Virus record (IMG/VR): IMGVR_UViG_3300028908_000002
Coordinates: 1-50,182 of that record
DNA from: a virus
Reading direction: 5' to 3' (one strand)
Length of the DNA stretch: 50,182 nucleotides
Below, one piece after another: positions 9,159 through 18,625 of the stretch. The notes below the pieces were generated by a model. The model was given only the letters and a program-made list of their open reading frames with translations, did no database searches and had not been told where the DNA came from. Position 1 is the stretch's first letter. The number at the start of each line of letters is the position of its first letter. The position numbers and the translations under genes are program-made.

Positions 9159-9512
9159 TTAATGTTTTATAATGTACAAGGCAAGTGCGGACAATGCACT
9201 GCCTACAATGCCCAAAGTCCACAACAACATTCTAACTCTGTGCTGTGCGAGTTTAGTGTCAGTTGCTGACTTCAAGCCTTCGAGCTCGGCTCTTGCTTCT
9301 GATATTAACTTGTTCAGTGTGTCCTGCATAGCCTCTATCTTGTTGTACACATCGTCTCTGTCGTTGAACAGTGTCTTTAAACGCTCGTCGTGGCGGGTTT
9401 GTGTATCCGCCAGACTTGCTAACTTATCAACCGCTTTAGTTAAGCGGTCGATGTTTTGTGTATTCCTTTCCGTAAGCCGTATCAGCTCTCCTATTTTATC
9501 CTCACCTGCCAT
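9159..9512 (-). CDS. XhlA-like coiled-coil/tail-anchored membrane protein, 117 aa
   Basis: Residues 1-90 form a charged coiled coil (LTERNTQNIDRLTKAVDKLA, then NDRDDVYNKIEAMQDTLNKL) and residues 95-115 a single transmembrane helix (MLLWTLGIVGSALSALALYI). This is the layout of haemolysin XhlA-type proteins that cooperate with holins. It is the first gene of the lysis cluster and lies two genes upstream of the endolysin. Lysis function is inferred from architecture and context. Confidence 0.5.
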   Translation of the reverse strand: MAGEDKIGELIRLTERNTQNIDRLTKAVDKLASLADTQTRHDERLKTLFNDRDDVYNKIEAMQDTLNKLISEARAELEGLKSATDTKLAQHRVRMLLWTLGIVGSALSALALYIIKH

Positions 9513-9522
9513 GGGGTGTTTC

Positions 9523-10188
9523 CTATCTTGCTACAACAAAAGTGTCGATGTACATGGTGAATTTCTCCCCTGTAACATCAGACGGTGTAAGTCCACCCTC
9601 GGGTAGCCAAATTTTAACATCTCCATTGTCATACAGTGTAACTGTTACACCACCCAGCATATAAGTAGCGTTTTCCATATAGCCTATCATGCCTTTGTAG
9701 TACTCTCCTGAAGGTGGTACTACTCTCTTCCAGTTAGCGTCAGAGGTATCAACTGATGCTATCACTTTATGCCACTTACCGTAATCGTGAGCTGCACCGT
9801 CAAGTGTAAAGATCATACCGCCTTTACCACCTAACAAGTGATCTGATATGTCTAAGATAGCGGGTGGGATACTTGTATCTTTAACAGTTGTACCGTTCTT
9901 CATCACAAGCGGCACTTCTACAACATCATAGTTTCTTGCTATGTTGTCAATCTCATCTTTGCTATCGTCCATGTACTCTAATACAAGCTTACCTGTTGTA
10001 TCGTCATACTTGAAATCCTTAACTATCTTGTCAGTGATCTCTTTTAACTTAACCTGCTTCTTATCTTTATCTACAATCTCCGCACCGTAGTATTTATCAC
10101 TATCAGGTGCGTCTAATGCCGTAGTCTGTTTTAAACTGTTAGTTACATCTGTCTTATCTGTTGTTGTGTACTTATAATTAATACTCAT
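9523..10188 (-). CDS. Fibre-associated protein, tandem paralogue of the next gene upstream, 221 aa
   Basis: A chimera by inspection. Residues 50-90 (KDFKYDDTTGKLVLEYMDDS...DNI) match one repeat of the 1200-residue fibre. The C-terminal 130 residues (VKDTSIPPAILD..., GGMIFTLDGA, YGKWHKV, YMENATYMLGGVTVTLY, VKIWLPEGGLTPSDV) are strongly similar to the protein at 10200-10862. Likely a beta-structured, virion-bound receptor or fibre accessory. AGGAGATGATAAG precedes ATG 10188. Confidence 0.6.
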   Translation of the reverse strand: MSINYKYTTTDKTDVTNSLKQTTALDAPDSDKYYGAEIVDKDKKQVKLKEITDKIVKDFKYDDTTGKLVLEYMDDSKDEIDNIARNYDVVEVPLVMKNGTTVKDTSIPPAILDISDHLLGGKGGMIFTLDGAAHDYGKWHKVIASVDTSDANWKRVVPPSGEYYKGMIGYMENATYMLGGVTVTLYDNGDVKIWLPEGGLTPSDVTGEKFTMYIDTFVVAR

Positions 10189-10199
10189 CTTATCATCTC

Positions 10200-10862
10200 C
10201 TAATGTGCTACTGTAAATGTGTCGAAATAAACGGTGAACTTCTCACCTGCCACATCAGTTGGCGTTAGTCCACCTTCAGGCAGCCATACTTTAATGTTAC
10301 CGTCAGCGTATATGGTGATAGTTACACCACCAAGTACGAAATTAGCGTTCTCCATATTACCTATATTAGCTTTTAAGTAGCCAGTTTTAGGTATCACAAG
10401 TGAAGCATTCGGGTCGGCTTGATCCACCATAGCTACAACTTTATTCCACTTACCGTACTGTGAAGTAGCACCGTCAAGTGTGAACTGTAACCCACCATAA
10501 CCTGATATGATATTGTTAGATACCCACTTGACGCCTAAGCCTATTGATGTATCCTTAATACTAGAACCGTTTAGTGGTACAACAGGTACATCAACAGCTA
10601 CAAGTTTCTCTAACCGCTTGTTAGTGTCGCTCCACACTATGAGATCACCCTCATTTAAGCCCTCTGTCTTAACAACAGCTTTACCTTTAAGGGCTTCTTG
10701 TACATTCTCCCCGCCACACGCAGCTTGTTCCTCTTTCTTGATAGGAATATGCTCAGCGTGTATTGCGGTACAGGTACCTGTTCCACAGGCTAAACTGTCT
10801 TGCGTTTCGGGCTGATCAGCTTGATAGAGGAATAAATCCTCTTTGCATATTGCTAGTGACAT
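10200..10862 (-). CDS. Fibre-associated protein, tandem paralogue, 220 aa
   Basis: The N-terminus has the anchor-like pattern ACGTGT...IHAEHIPIK...NVQEALKG shared with the proteins at 7612 and 17371. The middle reads GDLIVWSDTNKRLEKL, and the C-terminal half matches the downstream neighbour almost motif for motif (GGLQFTLDGATSQYGKWNKV, WLPEGGLTPTDVAGEKF). The two genes look like a tandem duplication of the C-terminal domain with exchanged N-termini. AGGAGGCTACAA precedes ATG 10862. Confidence 0.6.
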   Translation of the reverse strand: MSLAICKEDLFLYQADQPETQDSLACGTGTCTAIHAEHIPIKKEEQAACGGENVQEALKGKAVVKTEGLNEGDLIVWSDTNKRLEKLVAVDVPVVPLNGSSIKDTSIGLGVKWVSNNIISGYGGLQFTLDGATSQYGKWNKVVAMVDQADPNASLVIPKTGYLKANIGNMENANFVLGGVTITIYADGNIKVWLPEGGLTPTDVAGEKFTVYFDTFTVAH

Positions 10863-10872
10863 TTGTAGCCTC

Positions 10873-11892
10873 CTAAATTTTATGCGAACTTGCTATGTCG
10901 CCTATCGTAGATTGTGACAGTATTGTACTATACAAGCGACAGTCTTTAACTCCGCCTTCCATAGTGCCGTAACTATAATCTGATATATTGGAACAAGTCC
11001 AACCCTCGATTGTGAGCGAACCCTCTGCTGATGACACTAAAGCTGTTAAATCTGTTGTAGCTTGTAATGTACCGTTACTGTCAAACAGATAACCGTGAAC
11101 ATTACCGCCGCCTGTCGGTACAAAGCCTACTGTGTACCACTGATTGGCTGATAAGAAATAGCCACTGTCTTGTTTATCGTCGGCTCTTGTTACGAAATAG
11201 CCTTTACTGTTGGCTGTATCAACCGCAAAGCCTAACTCTATTGTGTCTGCATGTTTCATACCCAAACCTACACCTTGCATAGGTTCAGCCGAATCACCTG
11301 TCCATACAAAGCTAAACACGATAGTCCAATTATTTTCATCGGCGATAGTAGGTTCATTATTCCAAGTTTGCATTTTATAGTCGTCGCCTGTCCATTCCAT
11401 AGCACATTCGCCACTTATATCAGATTTGAAAGTCCAACTGTTAGCGTGATCTGCACCGCCTACTAAGTCTTTACCGTCTTTCTCCATAGGCACTACCGCT
11501 ACTTCATTACCTATTGTAAGCGTTGTGCCTAATTTCTCAATCGTACATTGACTTGATGTGGTTGTTCCACCGCCTGAAGTGCTACCTCCGCAACACACAT
11601 CTTCCCACACATTGTTGTCAGTGGTAGCGTCAGTGCAGACGTACCATGCCTTATTAGCTGTATCTATATACACCGTGTTAATTCCCGCCTTAGGATTAGT
11701 GGTGGCTGTTGGTGCGTCAGTACCTAACATGACAACTGCCACATCAGGTATTAACTCCGCCTTCTTATTGTTCTTGTCCGTTATCTTTATACCAACTATA
11801 TCGCCGTCAGAGAGATCACTCCAATTTGTAACCTCTACTGTATTGGCTAACTTGTTAGCATCGCTGCTTAAGAACTTCCTATTGATCGACAT
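10873..11892 (-). CDS. Fibre protein with LamG/concanavalin-like C-terminal domain, 339 aa
   Basis: Starts MSINRKF, like the neighbour at 10188 (MSINYKY). A segment NTVYIDTANKAWYVCTD and a Gly/Ser/Thr linker with CCGGS precede a beta-sandwich-like domain (residues about 160-335: WTIVFSFVW, GLGMKHADTIELGFAVD, WYTVGFVP, GYLFDSNG, VKDCRLYSTIL) typical of LamG/laminin-type glycan-binding folds. Probably a receptor-binding or fibre-tip protein. ATG 11892 follows AGGAGGTGATACAG; an upstream in-frame GTG at 11901 lies inside that ribosome site and is rejected. Confidence 0.6.
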   Translation of the reverse strand: MSINRKFLSSDANKLANTVEVTNWSDLSDGDIVGIKITDKNNKKAELIPDVAVVMLGTDAPTATTNPKAGINTVYIDTANKAWYVCTDATTDNNVWEDVCCGGSTSGGGTTTSSQCTIEKLGTTLTIGNEVAVVPMEKDGKDLVGGADHANSWTFKSDISGECAMEWTGDDYKMQTWNNEPTIADENNWTIVFSFVWTGDSAEPMQGVGLGMKHADTIELGFAVDTANSKGYFVTRADDKQDSGYFLSANQWYTVGFVPTGGGNVHGYLFDSNGTLQATTDLTALVSSAEGSLTIEGWTCSNISDYSYGTMEGGVKDCRLYSTILSQSTIGDIASSHKI

Positions 11893-12346
11893 CTGTATCA
11901 CCTCCTAACAAAACAATCAGCTTATCAAGCATAGTTGAAAGCCTCTCTAACGGGGCTTCAAGTGTTGGATACTTGTGTGAGCCCTGTATAGCAGACATAA
12001 TAGCTGCTGCTATGCTTATATCTGATGATAATGCGTCTATGTTGTCGTAACCTATGTTGCTAAGTATAGATGCTATATCCATAGCTTGACCCTCTATACC
12101 GTTCAAAATGTCCTGCACAAGATTTGTACGCTCAATGAACTGTGCGTAGTCTTGCAAAGCTTTCACTTTCAGACCATCATCTGTATCTATCAACAATCCA
12201 TATGTGTCTTTTAATGCGGTGAACTCATCAGGCACACCTAAACTTGTAGCATTGAACATTGTGGGGCGTAGTGTATCACTACTGTCCTTTAACTGTTCTA
12301 ATAGCTGTGCTACACTACTTATATCTGCTTTATTTGTAATAAACAT
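11879..12346 (-). CDS. Unrecognised virion-cluster protein, paralogue of the gene at 12356, 155 aa
   Basis: All-helical, acidic protein. It shares a pattern with its upstream neighbour: a YGLL/YNLL segment, an acidic helix with IEGQAMD/IEDGADV, then IGYDNIDALSSD versus LGYDNVTNLDSD. The two look like an old duplication. Lies between two fibre genes, so it may be a fibre chaperone or assembly protein; nothing in the sequence proves that. Confidence 0.5.
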   Translation of the reverse strand: MFITNKADISSVAQLLEQLKDSSDTLRPTMFNATSLGVPDEFTALKDTYGLLIDTDDGLKVKALQDYAQFIERTNLVQDILNGIEGQAMDIASILSNIGYDNIDALSSDISIAAAIMSAIQGSHKYPTLEAPLERLSTMLDKLIVLLGGDTDVDQ

Positions 12347-12355
12347 TGCTTATCC

Positions 12356-12829
12356 TTATTCTGCTTCTACTCTTTCTTTAAGTCCTTGCAATAAAGCCCC
12401 TACTCTCGCAAATCCTCCTACAATAGCGTTATACTGACCCGCTTTGTTAATGGACGCTACAAGTTGAGACAGTAAAGCACCGTCGCTATCCAAGTTAGTA
12501 ACATTATCGTAACCCAAAGTATGCAATAGCTGTGTGTAAGAGAAACCCTCCTCGACATCTGCGCCGTCTTCAATATCTGTTAAAAGGTTTTGAAGTTGGA
12601 TTTCATAGACTATATCCTTACTTAGGTTTAGAGTATAGATGTCCTCTACTTCATCGTACGCTAAAAGATTGTACTTATTAAGGAGGGCATCGAAGATTTC
12701 TTGACCCTCGCCTTCTTTAATTCCTTCTAACAGTTCAACTGTTATGTTGTTTGCTTTCTCTCCGTTTTGGATGTCGCTTTTTAGTTGCGCCAATGCCTCA
12801 ATTACTTGATTATCAGTTATCGCTTTCAT
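12356..12829 (-). CDS. Unrecognised virion-cluster protein, paralogue of the gene at 11879, 157 aa
   Basis: Helical and acidic with two predicted domains: residues 1-50 (helices around ALAQLKSDIQNG) and the shared segment from residue 50 (YNLLAYDE through LGYDNVTNLDSD). Directly downstream of the long fibre gene, the usual place for a fibre assembly factor. No catalytic or export signal is visible. AGGAGATAACAC precedes ATG 12829. Confidence 0.5.
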   Translation of the reverse strand: MKAITDNQVIEALAQLKSDIQNGEKANNITVELLEGIKEGEGQEIFDALLNKYNLLAYDEVEDIYTLNLSKDIVYEIQLQNLLTDIEDGADVEEGFSYTQLLHTLGYDNVTNLDSDGALLSQLVASINKAGQYNAIVGGFARVGALLQGLKERVEAE

Positions 12830-12849
12830 GTGTTATCTCCTTAATTAAA

Positions 12850-15800
12850 TTATCCCAACTGTGGGGTTAAGCCGTATGCTCTTGTGCCGTACTTAAAGTT
12901 AATATAACCAGCCTCGTACAACCTCTTAGCCCAAGCTCCTCTTTGTGCACCATCATCCATTCCGTTTGCATTGTTACCACTTACCGGAACATATACTCTA
13001 ATCTCGCTAAGCGTTGCATTTGAATACATAGTTCCGTTAACAGAGCCGCCTACTATGGTTAAATAACCGTTGTACTGTGCATCGTAGGAACTTATGTTAC
13101 CTTTGTACACGCCGTCCACATAGACTCTTGTCTTCAAGTCTGATGTGTCATGTAACAGACAAATGTGGTGTGGTGCACTTGTGAACTTAGATTGGTCGAG
13201 GCTTACATACCCTCCGTTGTTGTGTCCGTTTTCAAAGGACACCCAAAACTTATCCGTAGTCCTCCAACCTACAACCAAACAATCGTTGTTCGAGTCTGAA
13301 GTCGAAAAGCTACCTAAGAAGTAGTTTTGGTCTAAGTTCTCCGGCTGTACCCAGAAAGATATGATCCAGTCTCGTTTACCTAACCATACACCGTTTGAGT
13401 TGTTGTATGCTTTAAGGTAATTCTTCCAAGCTCTTCTTGCAAACCAACCTGTTTGATTCCATGACGCACCCTTCCTCCAAACGAATGTTCCAGCTGACAT
13501 CTTCTGCTGCATCCACTCTTTGTTTTTCGTTACCTCTTTCACAATACCGTCTAACGGCAAGTATAATGTTTCAGTCCAAGAAGAGTGCCTCAACACATTA
13601 TACACACTCGGAACCATACCTGTCGTAGTATTTATGTAGTTCTTACCTACGATAGCAACCTCGTCTCTCGCCATCCACATAAAAGTATAGCCGTCCATGT
13701 ATCCTGACAATCTGATGTCTCCACCTGCTTGTAGGCAGTTGCAGCCGTCAATAAAACTAACTACCGTGTTAAATGTCAAACCGTCATTGAATACCATAAA
13801 AGTATGACCAATCAAATGGTCTTGACTTCCATCACTTGGTAGTGGTCTCATGTTGGCTTTCTTCACTCCGTTGTTAGTGAAATAAAACACTGGAGCTGTA
13901 TTCACTTGTCCATTTGTACCACTGATAGTGTTCTCGCCAGTAATCGCTACCTTCTTAAAGCCTTGTGTGGCATTGTGATACACAGGGTAAAATGTCCTCG
14001 CTTGTGGCAAATCACCTTTCCACTCTAAAACATTAGAGTTGTTCATCACAAGTTTAGCGCTTTGAGTGTCGTCATCATACTCTACAATGTTCTTGTCATA
14101 CACATACAGCCAAGCGGTTTGACCGTTTGTTCTCATATAAAAGCCTCTATGTTTACCACCTTTAGCTTTATCTACCCATGCGTACTCCACCTCTGCTTTA
14201 CATTCATCTGTTGGAAGATCATCGGGGAACTCATACACATTTTTAAATCTGTAACGAGCCTTGTAATCTCCTATTGCTGCTGCTAACTCTGTCGGTACTT
14301 TGTCATTCTCTGCGTTGTCTATGCCCCTAATATTCTCGACTACAAGCTCAAGATCAATTGTGAGTTCCGTATCATCGTTAAGAACTATGATAAGGTCTCC
14401 GCTTGTATCATCACGCTTAAACTCTTTAATGTCCTTATCTGACAGTGCCTTAACTTGATCCGCTACCGCTTTCTCACTGACAAATTCAGTGTTTGAAGCG
14501 TTATCGGTATCTCTAACATCACCTCTCATTGGAGGATAGCCTACTTTTAGCTCTGTGTCATTAGCGAGTGTAATGATGTATTGCATAGCTACATCGTCCT
14601 TGCTGTATGACTTGACTGTTCTCTCGGCTGCGTTGTCAATAGCTGTTCTAACCGCTTTTTCAGTCGGGAACACGCCGTCTTCAGCTGCATCAGACGCTCT
14701 GACGCTTTCAATGTGCGCTATAATGTCTATCCAAGCTATTTCAGTCTTGGATGTTCCATCAGCCGATGTGAATGTAAGCTTCTTGTTAGTTGCATCATTT
14801 TCAACTGTTTTAATGTTGTTGATATCAACTGAAACAAGCTCATTCCCATCCTCGTCCTTAAGCTTCAAAGTGCCGTTGTTGTATGTTCCGTCTTTTACAT
14901 ATATGTCTACCGCTACATCGTCAAGGTCTATGGTTTTCTTAGTGTCATCTGCAAAGGTAATAGTTAAAGTATGCTCGTCAGTGTCAGCTGTAAAATCCTT
15001 CACTAATTTAGCACCTGTAACTTTATCTACCTTAGTGTCCAATGCTGTCTTAACTGCTTTGCTTGTCGCAAGTTCGTCATCACTGTCATTGATAGCTGTC
15101 TTGATGACAGTTGTATCGACTTTCTTGTCAAGTTCTGTTCTGACTGCTAACTCTGACGGCACATCGTCATTTGTAGCGGTGGAACTGTCTCTTACTGATG
15201 TAACAGGATCAATATCATTGAACGCTACCTCAAGCTTTGTTCCGTCATTAAGTTCAATGACATACTTACTGTTCACATCGTCCTTCGTATAGGACTTGAC
15301 AAGCTTATCTTTGTTAGCCTTAACAACAGTAGATACGGCTGCTTCTGTCGCTGCTTGTGTAGTACTTGCAGCTGTTGGGTCTGAGTTAACACTTGTAACC
15401 AAATCAATTAAATCTGCGTACGCTATTTCAGTTTTAGTTGTACCGTCCGCCTTTGTAAACACAAGCTTCTTGTTGGTGGTATCATTCTCGATTGTATCAA
15501 CATTGTTAATGCTTATAGATACAAGCTCGTTGCTGTTTTCATCTTTTAACTTCAATGTACCACTGTCGTATGTAGCACTATCTGCATGAATATCTACTAC
15601 TATATCGTCAAGGTCAATAGTAGTCTCGGTGTTATCCTCGTACTTGATAGTTATACTGTGCTCTGTTGCATCAGCAGTGAAATCCTTGACAAGCTTTGCA
15701 CCTGTTACAGCGGTATGCTTCTTGTCAAGTTCGGTACGGACAGCCTTCTCTGACGGGATTACAGTGTCTTCCGCAGACGCACTGTCTCTCACTGATGTAA

Positions 15801-16452
15801 CAATAACTCCGCCTTTGTAATCAGCTTCGTACTTAGTGCCGTCCTCCAACTCTATGACATATTTTTTATTTACATCATCAGTTGTGAACGACTTAATCGC
15901 AAGTTTAGACAGATTATCTATTACAGTCCTAAGCCCGTACTCTGATACTACCTCTTTATCAGACGCAGAAGTTTTATCCCTGATGTCTTGTCTCACAGTA
16001 ACACCACCACTTACATCTGTCTTAGTAAGTGTTATAGTCAATCTTACAGTTGGAGACGGGTTATAGTTCTCTCTAACAGCTTTAACTACAACCTGTGTGG
16101 AACTATCCACACCATAAAGCCCATATTTAACCTTCAACACACCACCGCTGAACGATACCAACTCAAGTACGCCTGTATCTATGATATAGTCGTTTTCGGG
16201 GTCATAGTTGTCTATATTGATAGTCAACTCTTCTCCCGTATCCAAATCCGTATTTGATGGTGTGGGTGTAAGTATTGGCTGCGCTAACGTGTCTCTTGTT
16301 ATATCTATCCTGAAAAATTCAGGCATACCGTCGTCCTGCGACTTAAATCCCCATACTCGTTTTACATCATCTGGCACAGAGGTTGCGTCGAATACTAACT
16401 TACCCGCATCCTCTTTCATTGTTCCAGCTGATACAAACCATTTCCAAGCCAT
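12850..16452 (-). CDS. Long tail fibre with repeated segments and LamG-like tip, 1200 aa
   Basis: Residues 1-150 contain the likely base and an Ig/cadherin-like stretch (LTPTPSNTDLDTGEELTI). Residues 150-760 carry about eight degenerate repeats of the form VRDSxxAxDxxxPSExAVRTELDxK alternating with KSYTKDDVNxKYVIELxDGT and GTLKLKDExxNELVSIxINN segments, expected to form a trimeric shaft. Residues 760-1010 are unique. Residues 1010-1180 are LamG-like (WIISFWVQPEN, HHICLLHDTSDLKTRVYVDG, YLTIVGGSVNGTMYSNATLS). It probably binds a host surface glycan. Only two AAAGCCT-type heptamers occur in its 3.6 kb, fewer than in most of the genome, which may indicate separate origin. Confidence 0.75.
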   Translation of the reverse strand: MAWKWFVSAGTMKEDAGKLVFDATSVPDDVKRVWGFKSQDDGMPEFFRIDITRDTLAQPILTPTPSNTDLDTGEELTINIDNYDPENDYIIDTGVLELVSFSGGVLKVKYGLYGVDSSTQVVVKAVRENYNPSPTVRLTITLTKTDVSGGVTVRQDIRDKTSASDKEVVSEYGLRTVIDNLSKLAIKSFTTDDVNKKYVIELEDGTKYEADYKGGVIVTSVRDSASAEDTVIPSEKAVRTELDKKHTAVTGAKLVKDFTADATEHSITIKYEDNTETTIDLDDIVVDIHADSATYDSGTLKLKDENSNELVSISINNVDTIENDTTNKKLVFTKADGTTKTEIAYADLIDLVTSVNSDPTAASTTQAATEAAVSTVVKANKDKLVKSYTKDDVNSKYVIELNDGTKLEVAFNDIDPVTSVRDSSTATNDDVPSELAVRTELDKKVDTTVIKTAINDSDDELATSKAVKTALDTKVDKVTGAKLVKDFTADTDEHTLTITFADDTKKTIDLDDVAVDIYVKDGTYNNGTLKLKDEDGNELVSVDINNIKTVENDATNKKLTFTSADGTSKTEIAWIDIIAHIESVRASDAAEDGVFPTEKAVRTAIDNAAERTVKSYSKDDVAMQYIITLANDTELKVGYPPMRGDVRDTDNASNTEFVSEKAVADQVKALSDKDIKEFKRDDTSGDLIIVLNDDTELTIDLELVVENIRGIDNAENDKVPTELAAAIGDYKARYRFKNVYEFPDDLPTDECKAEVEYAWVDKAKGGKHRGFYMRTNGQTAWLYVYDKNIVEYDDDTQSAKLVMNNSNVLEWKGDLPQARTFYPVYHNATQGFKKVAITGENTISGTNGQVNTAPVFYFTNNGVKKANMRPLPSDGSQDHLIGHTFMVFNDGLTFNTVVSFIDGCNCLQAGGDIRLSGYMDGYTFMWMARDEVAIVGKNYINTTTGMVPSVYNVLRHSSWTETLYLPLDGIVKEVTKNKEWMQQKMSAGTFVWRKGASWNQTGWFARRAWKNYLKAYNNSNGVWLGKRDWIISFWVQPENLDQNYFLGSFSTSDSNNDCLVVGWRTTDKFWVSFENGHNNGGYVSLDQSKFTSAPHHICLLHDTSDLKTRVYVDGVYKGNISSYDAQYNGYLTIVGGSVNGTMYSNATLSEIRVYVPVSGNNANGMDDGAQRGAWAKRLYEAGYINFKYGTRAYGLTPQLG

Positions 16453-16453
16453 A

Positions 16454-17371
16454 TTAGCCCCCTATAATAATTTGTTCATTTTGTGTGTCGTTAGCTGTAT
16501 ATACTAACGGCTGTGTTTGTGTACCTACAAGATATTGACCCCATTGTTGAAAGTCCGTGTCTTGTGTAGGCATATTGTCACATACAGGCGGTATATAGAA
16601 TGTCATCTCTTGACTATCAGGTCTCGTTTCAACGTATCCTACATATTCACCTTGTGCGTTCTTCTGTTCACTCCATTTGGATTTAAGCACCCAACGGTTA
16701 ACCTTTACAGGTATGTACAAGATTATCTTCTTATTTACACGATCTATGTATGTGGACTTGTTAGTGTCATTAGTCCACACCACTTCTATTGGGTAGCACA
16801 TGATGTCCACTAACTCTTGTGCCTTCCTTGCAGCGTCCTCTGTACAAGATAGAAAGTTGCGAAACTCCTCGTACATCTTCTTAGCTGTACATAAGGAGCT
16901 TGACATCTGATCTAAAAGCCCTTGTGCCCTCTCAACCTTACACTCTGCGAGTTTTAATTCTTCATCCGCCTTGTTGTACTTGCATAGTGTAGTTTCTGTG
17001 AGACTCTTTAGATTAGCCACATCGTGTAAGAAGCACCCTATCTGATCTACAATAGTAGCTACTCGTTGCACTGCTACAACACTGTCGCTTACCTTCTCTA
17101 TATCCTCTCTATAATTCGTTATAGGAAGTATATCGTCGGACAAGTCGAGTAACTTCTTCAACTCTTGAACATTATCTGCTAAAGTTTTAATGTTGGGATT
17201 GTTCATCAGCTCGTCATACACATCGTGAACCGTATGTGTCTCATCATACGGTAAGTCTTTAGCTGATATTCTCCGTATTGTGCGTGTTGATCCATCTGGG
17301 AGCGTAACTGTCTCAGTACCTGTGCCGAGTGCTAACTCGTCAAGTCCTACTTTACTGCTATATACTTGCAT
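16454..17371 (-). CDS. Structural protein with anchor-like N-terminus and coiled coil, 305 aa
   Basis: Residues 1-50 (LALGTGTETV...IRRISAKDLPYDE...TVHDVYDELM) share the anchor pattern found in two accessory fibre proteins. Residues 55-190 are helical with a Cys-containing coiled coil (KYNKADEELKLAECKVERAQ). The C-terminal 100 residues are beta-rich (KIILYIPVKVNRWVLKSKW). Its place immediately before the long fibre suggests a fibre-to-tail connector; this is inference. Confidence 0.5.
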   Translation of the reverse strand: MQVYSSKVGLDELALGTGTETVTLPDGSTRTIRRISAKDLPYDETHTVHDVYDELMNNPNIKTLADNVQELKKLLDLSDDILPITNYREDIEKVSDSVVAVQRVATIVDQIGCFLHDVANLKSLTETTLCKYNKADEELKLAECKVERAQGLLDQMSSSLCTAKKMYEEFRNFLSCTEDAARKAQELVDIMCYPIEVVWTNDTNKSTYIDRVNKKIILYIPVKVNRWVLKSKWSEQKNAQGEYVGYVETRPDSQEMTFYIPPVCDNMPTQDTDFQQWGQYLVGTQTQPLVYTANDTQNEQIIIGG

Positions 17372-17379
17372 ACAGCCCC

Positions 17380-18120
17380 CTATTTAGTGAGTTTCTGTAC
17401 CGCTGTTTGATAGCGTTGGTTGAAGTAAACAGCCTTGTTCACATTCTCCATATTCGCATTATACAGTAGCATATTCGCTGCTGCATAGTATCTAACTGCG
17501 TACATTATTGTAGCTTTGTCCTCATAATACTGTGGAATAGTACTTTTAAGAACTAATTTTGGAGGTTTAAGTTTCAACCTCGCCTTGAATTGCACGACTT
17601 TAGGAAGGTACACTATCCCTGTTGTAGGATAGGCTTGTCCTGCTATGATTACATACGATGGTGCGGTACTGTCCGTATCGCACTGCTGTATGACATATTT
17701 AGGTTCAGGGTCAGTCAATATTGGATAGGGGCGGTAAACACCGTCGTCCTCATACACTGCCTCCAATGAAGAGCCCTTAGCTGATCTCAACGACGCCCTT
17801 CTCACCTCAATATCGCACACATCATCTGTATATGGGCGTATGCCCGTGTACTCATCAATCTTACGCAATGGTACATTGTCAATAAATGACAGAATACCTA
17901 TTGCATTATCAGGAAGTGTGAAGTTGTCAGCACCCTCTTCAAGTGTAACAACTCCATCACCTCGAAATATAGTTTCGTCCATCATCTGCAGGGCGTAGAG
18001 AGCCTCGTTACACTCTCTTACTATTTGATCGTCAGTGTAACGCTCTCTTCCCTCCGACTGTCGTGCGTCGCCGATTAAATCTCTGATCGATATGATCAGT
18101 TCATCGACAGACTCGTACAT
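17380..18120 (-). CDS. Head-tail adaptor/connector protein, 246 aa
   Basis: The N-terminal helix-turn pattern (YESVDELIISIRDLIGDARQ, RYTDDQIVRECNEALYALQ), a central beta segment beginning VTLEEGADNFTLPDNA, and a helical C-terminus (YYEDKATIMYAVRYYAAANM) fit the phage adaptor family that sits below the portal in podoviruses (gp24/DUF6682-like). Position two genes after the capsid supports this. The second half is insertion-rich. Identification is by pattern memory only. Confidence 0.6.
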   Translation of the reverse strand: MYESVDELIISIRDLIGDARQSEGRERYTDDQIVRECNEALYALQMMDETIFRGDGVVTLEEGADNFTLPDNAIGILSFIDNVPLRKIDEYTGIRPYTDDVCDIEVRRASLRSAKGSSLEAVYEDDGVYRPYPILTDPEPKYVIQQCDTDSTAPSYVIIAGQAYPTTGIVYLPKVVQFKARLKLKPPKLVLKSTIPQYYEDKATIMYAVRYYAAANMLLYNANMENVNKAVYFNQRYQTAVQKLTK

Positions 18121-18128
18121 GATAAATC

Positions 18129-18620
18129 CTATATATGATAGTAGGTTTTAACCCCACTTTGTACCACTTGGGCTAATAGGATAACTTGCCCTTCTGTGGC
18201 TTGTCCTGCCATAGCTGTAATCTCTACTCTAATCTCCAACGGCTCGTCGATGTAAGCCTTAACATCTTTACATACGACTTTGCACTTTGTATCAGAAGCG
18301 TTTAATGACGCAAAGTACGCTGCATTATCAGTGTCATTACCTATCTTCATCGTTGTATTCTTATCGTACGGCACGATGATTACCGCACATATTTGCTGGA
18401 TATAGTGTCCAGCTGGTATCGTACCCACATAGATTACATCGTCCTTCTTCAACAGTGTAGCGTCATCGATAGGTTCTGCCACTCCTGTCTCCGGATTGAC
18501 TGTTAAGCCTTGCTGCCATGCTCTCGTCCCCGGCTGTACAACGGAAATCTCAAACTCTGTACTCAATACAGGGGCAAGGTTGGCGTTTCTGTTTTGATGT
18601 TGTGTCTTAATTGTTGCCAT
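18129..18620 (-). CDS. Putative head decoration/stabilisation protein, 163 aa
   Basis: Predominantly beta-strand protein with no signal peptide (VLSTEFEISVVQPGTRAWQQ, IQQICAVIIVPYDKNTTMKI, PLEIRVEITAM...EGQVILLAQVV). It is the first gene after the major capsid protein, where decoration or minor head proteins are usual. A family match could not be recognised. GGGGGTAATAGTA precedes ATG 18620. Confidence 0.45.
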   Translation of the reverse strand: MATIKTQHQNRNANLAPVLSTEFEISVVQPGTRAWQQGLTVNPETGVAEPIDDATLLKKDDVIYVGTIPAGHYIQQICAVIIVPYDKNTTMKIGNDTDNAAYFASLNASDTKCKVVCKDVKAYIDEPLEIRVEITAMAGQATEGQVILLAQVVQSGVKTYYHI

Positions 18621-18625
18621 TACTA

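Noticed and set aside
9523-12346. Diversity-generating retroelement target in the fibre cluster
   Set aside because: No reverse transcriptase and no template/variable repeat pair are visible in the window.
14555-15820. Long plus-strand open frames inside the fibre gene
   Set aside because: Ser/Val-rich products are complements of the repetitive fibre sequence and have no ribosome sites or homology pattern.
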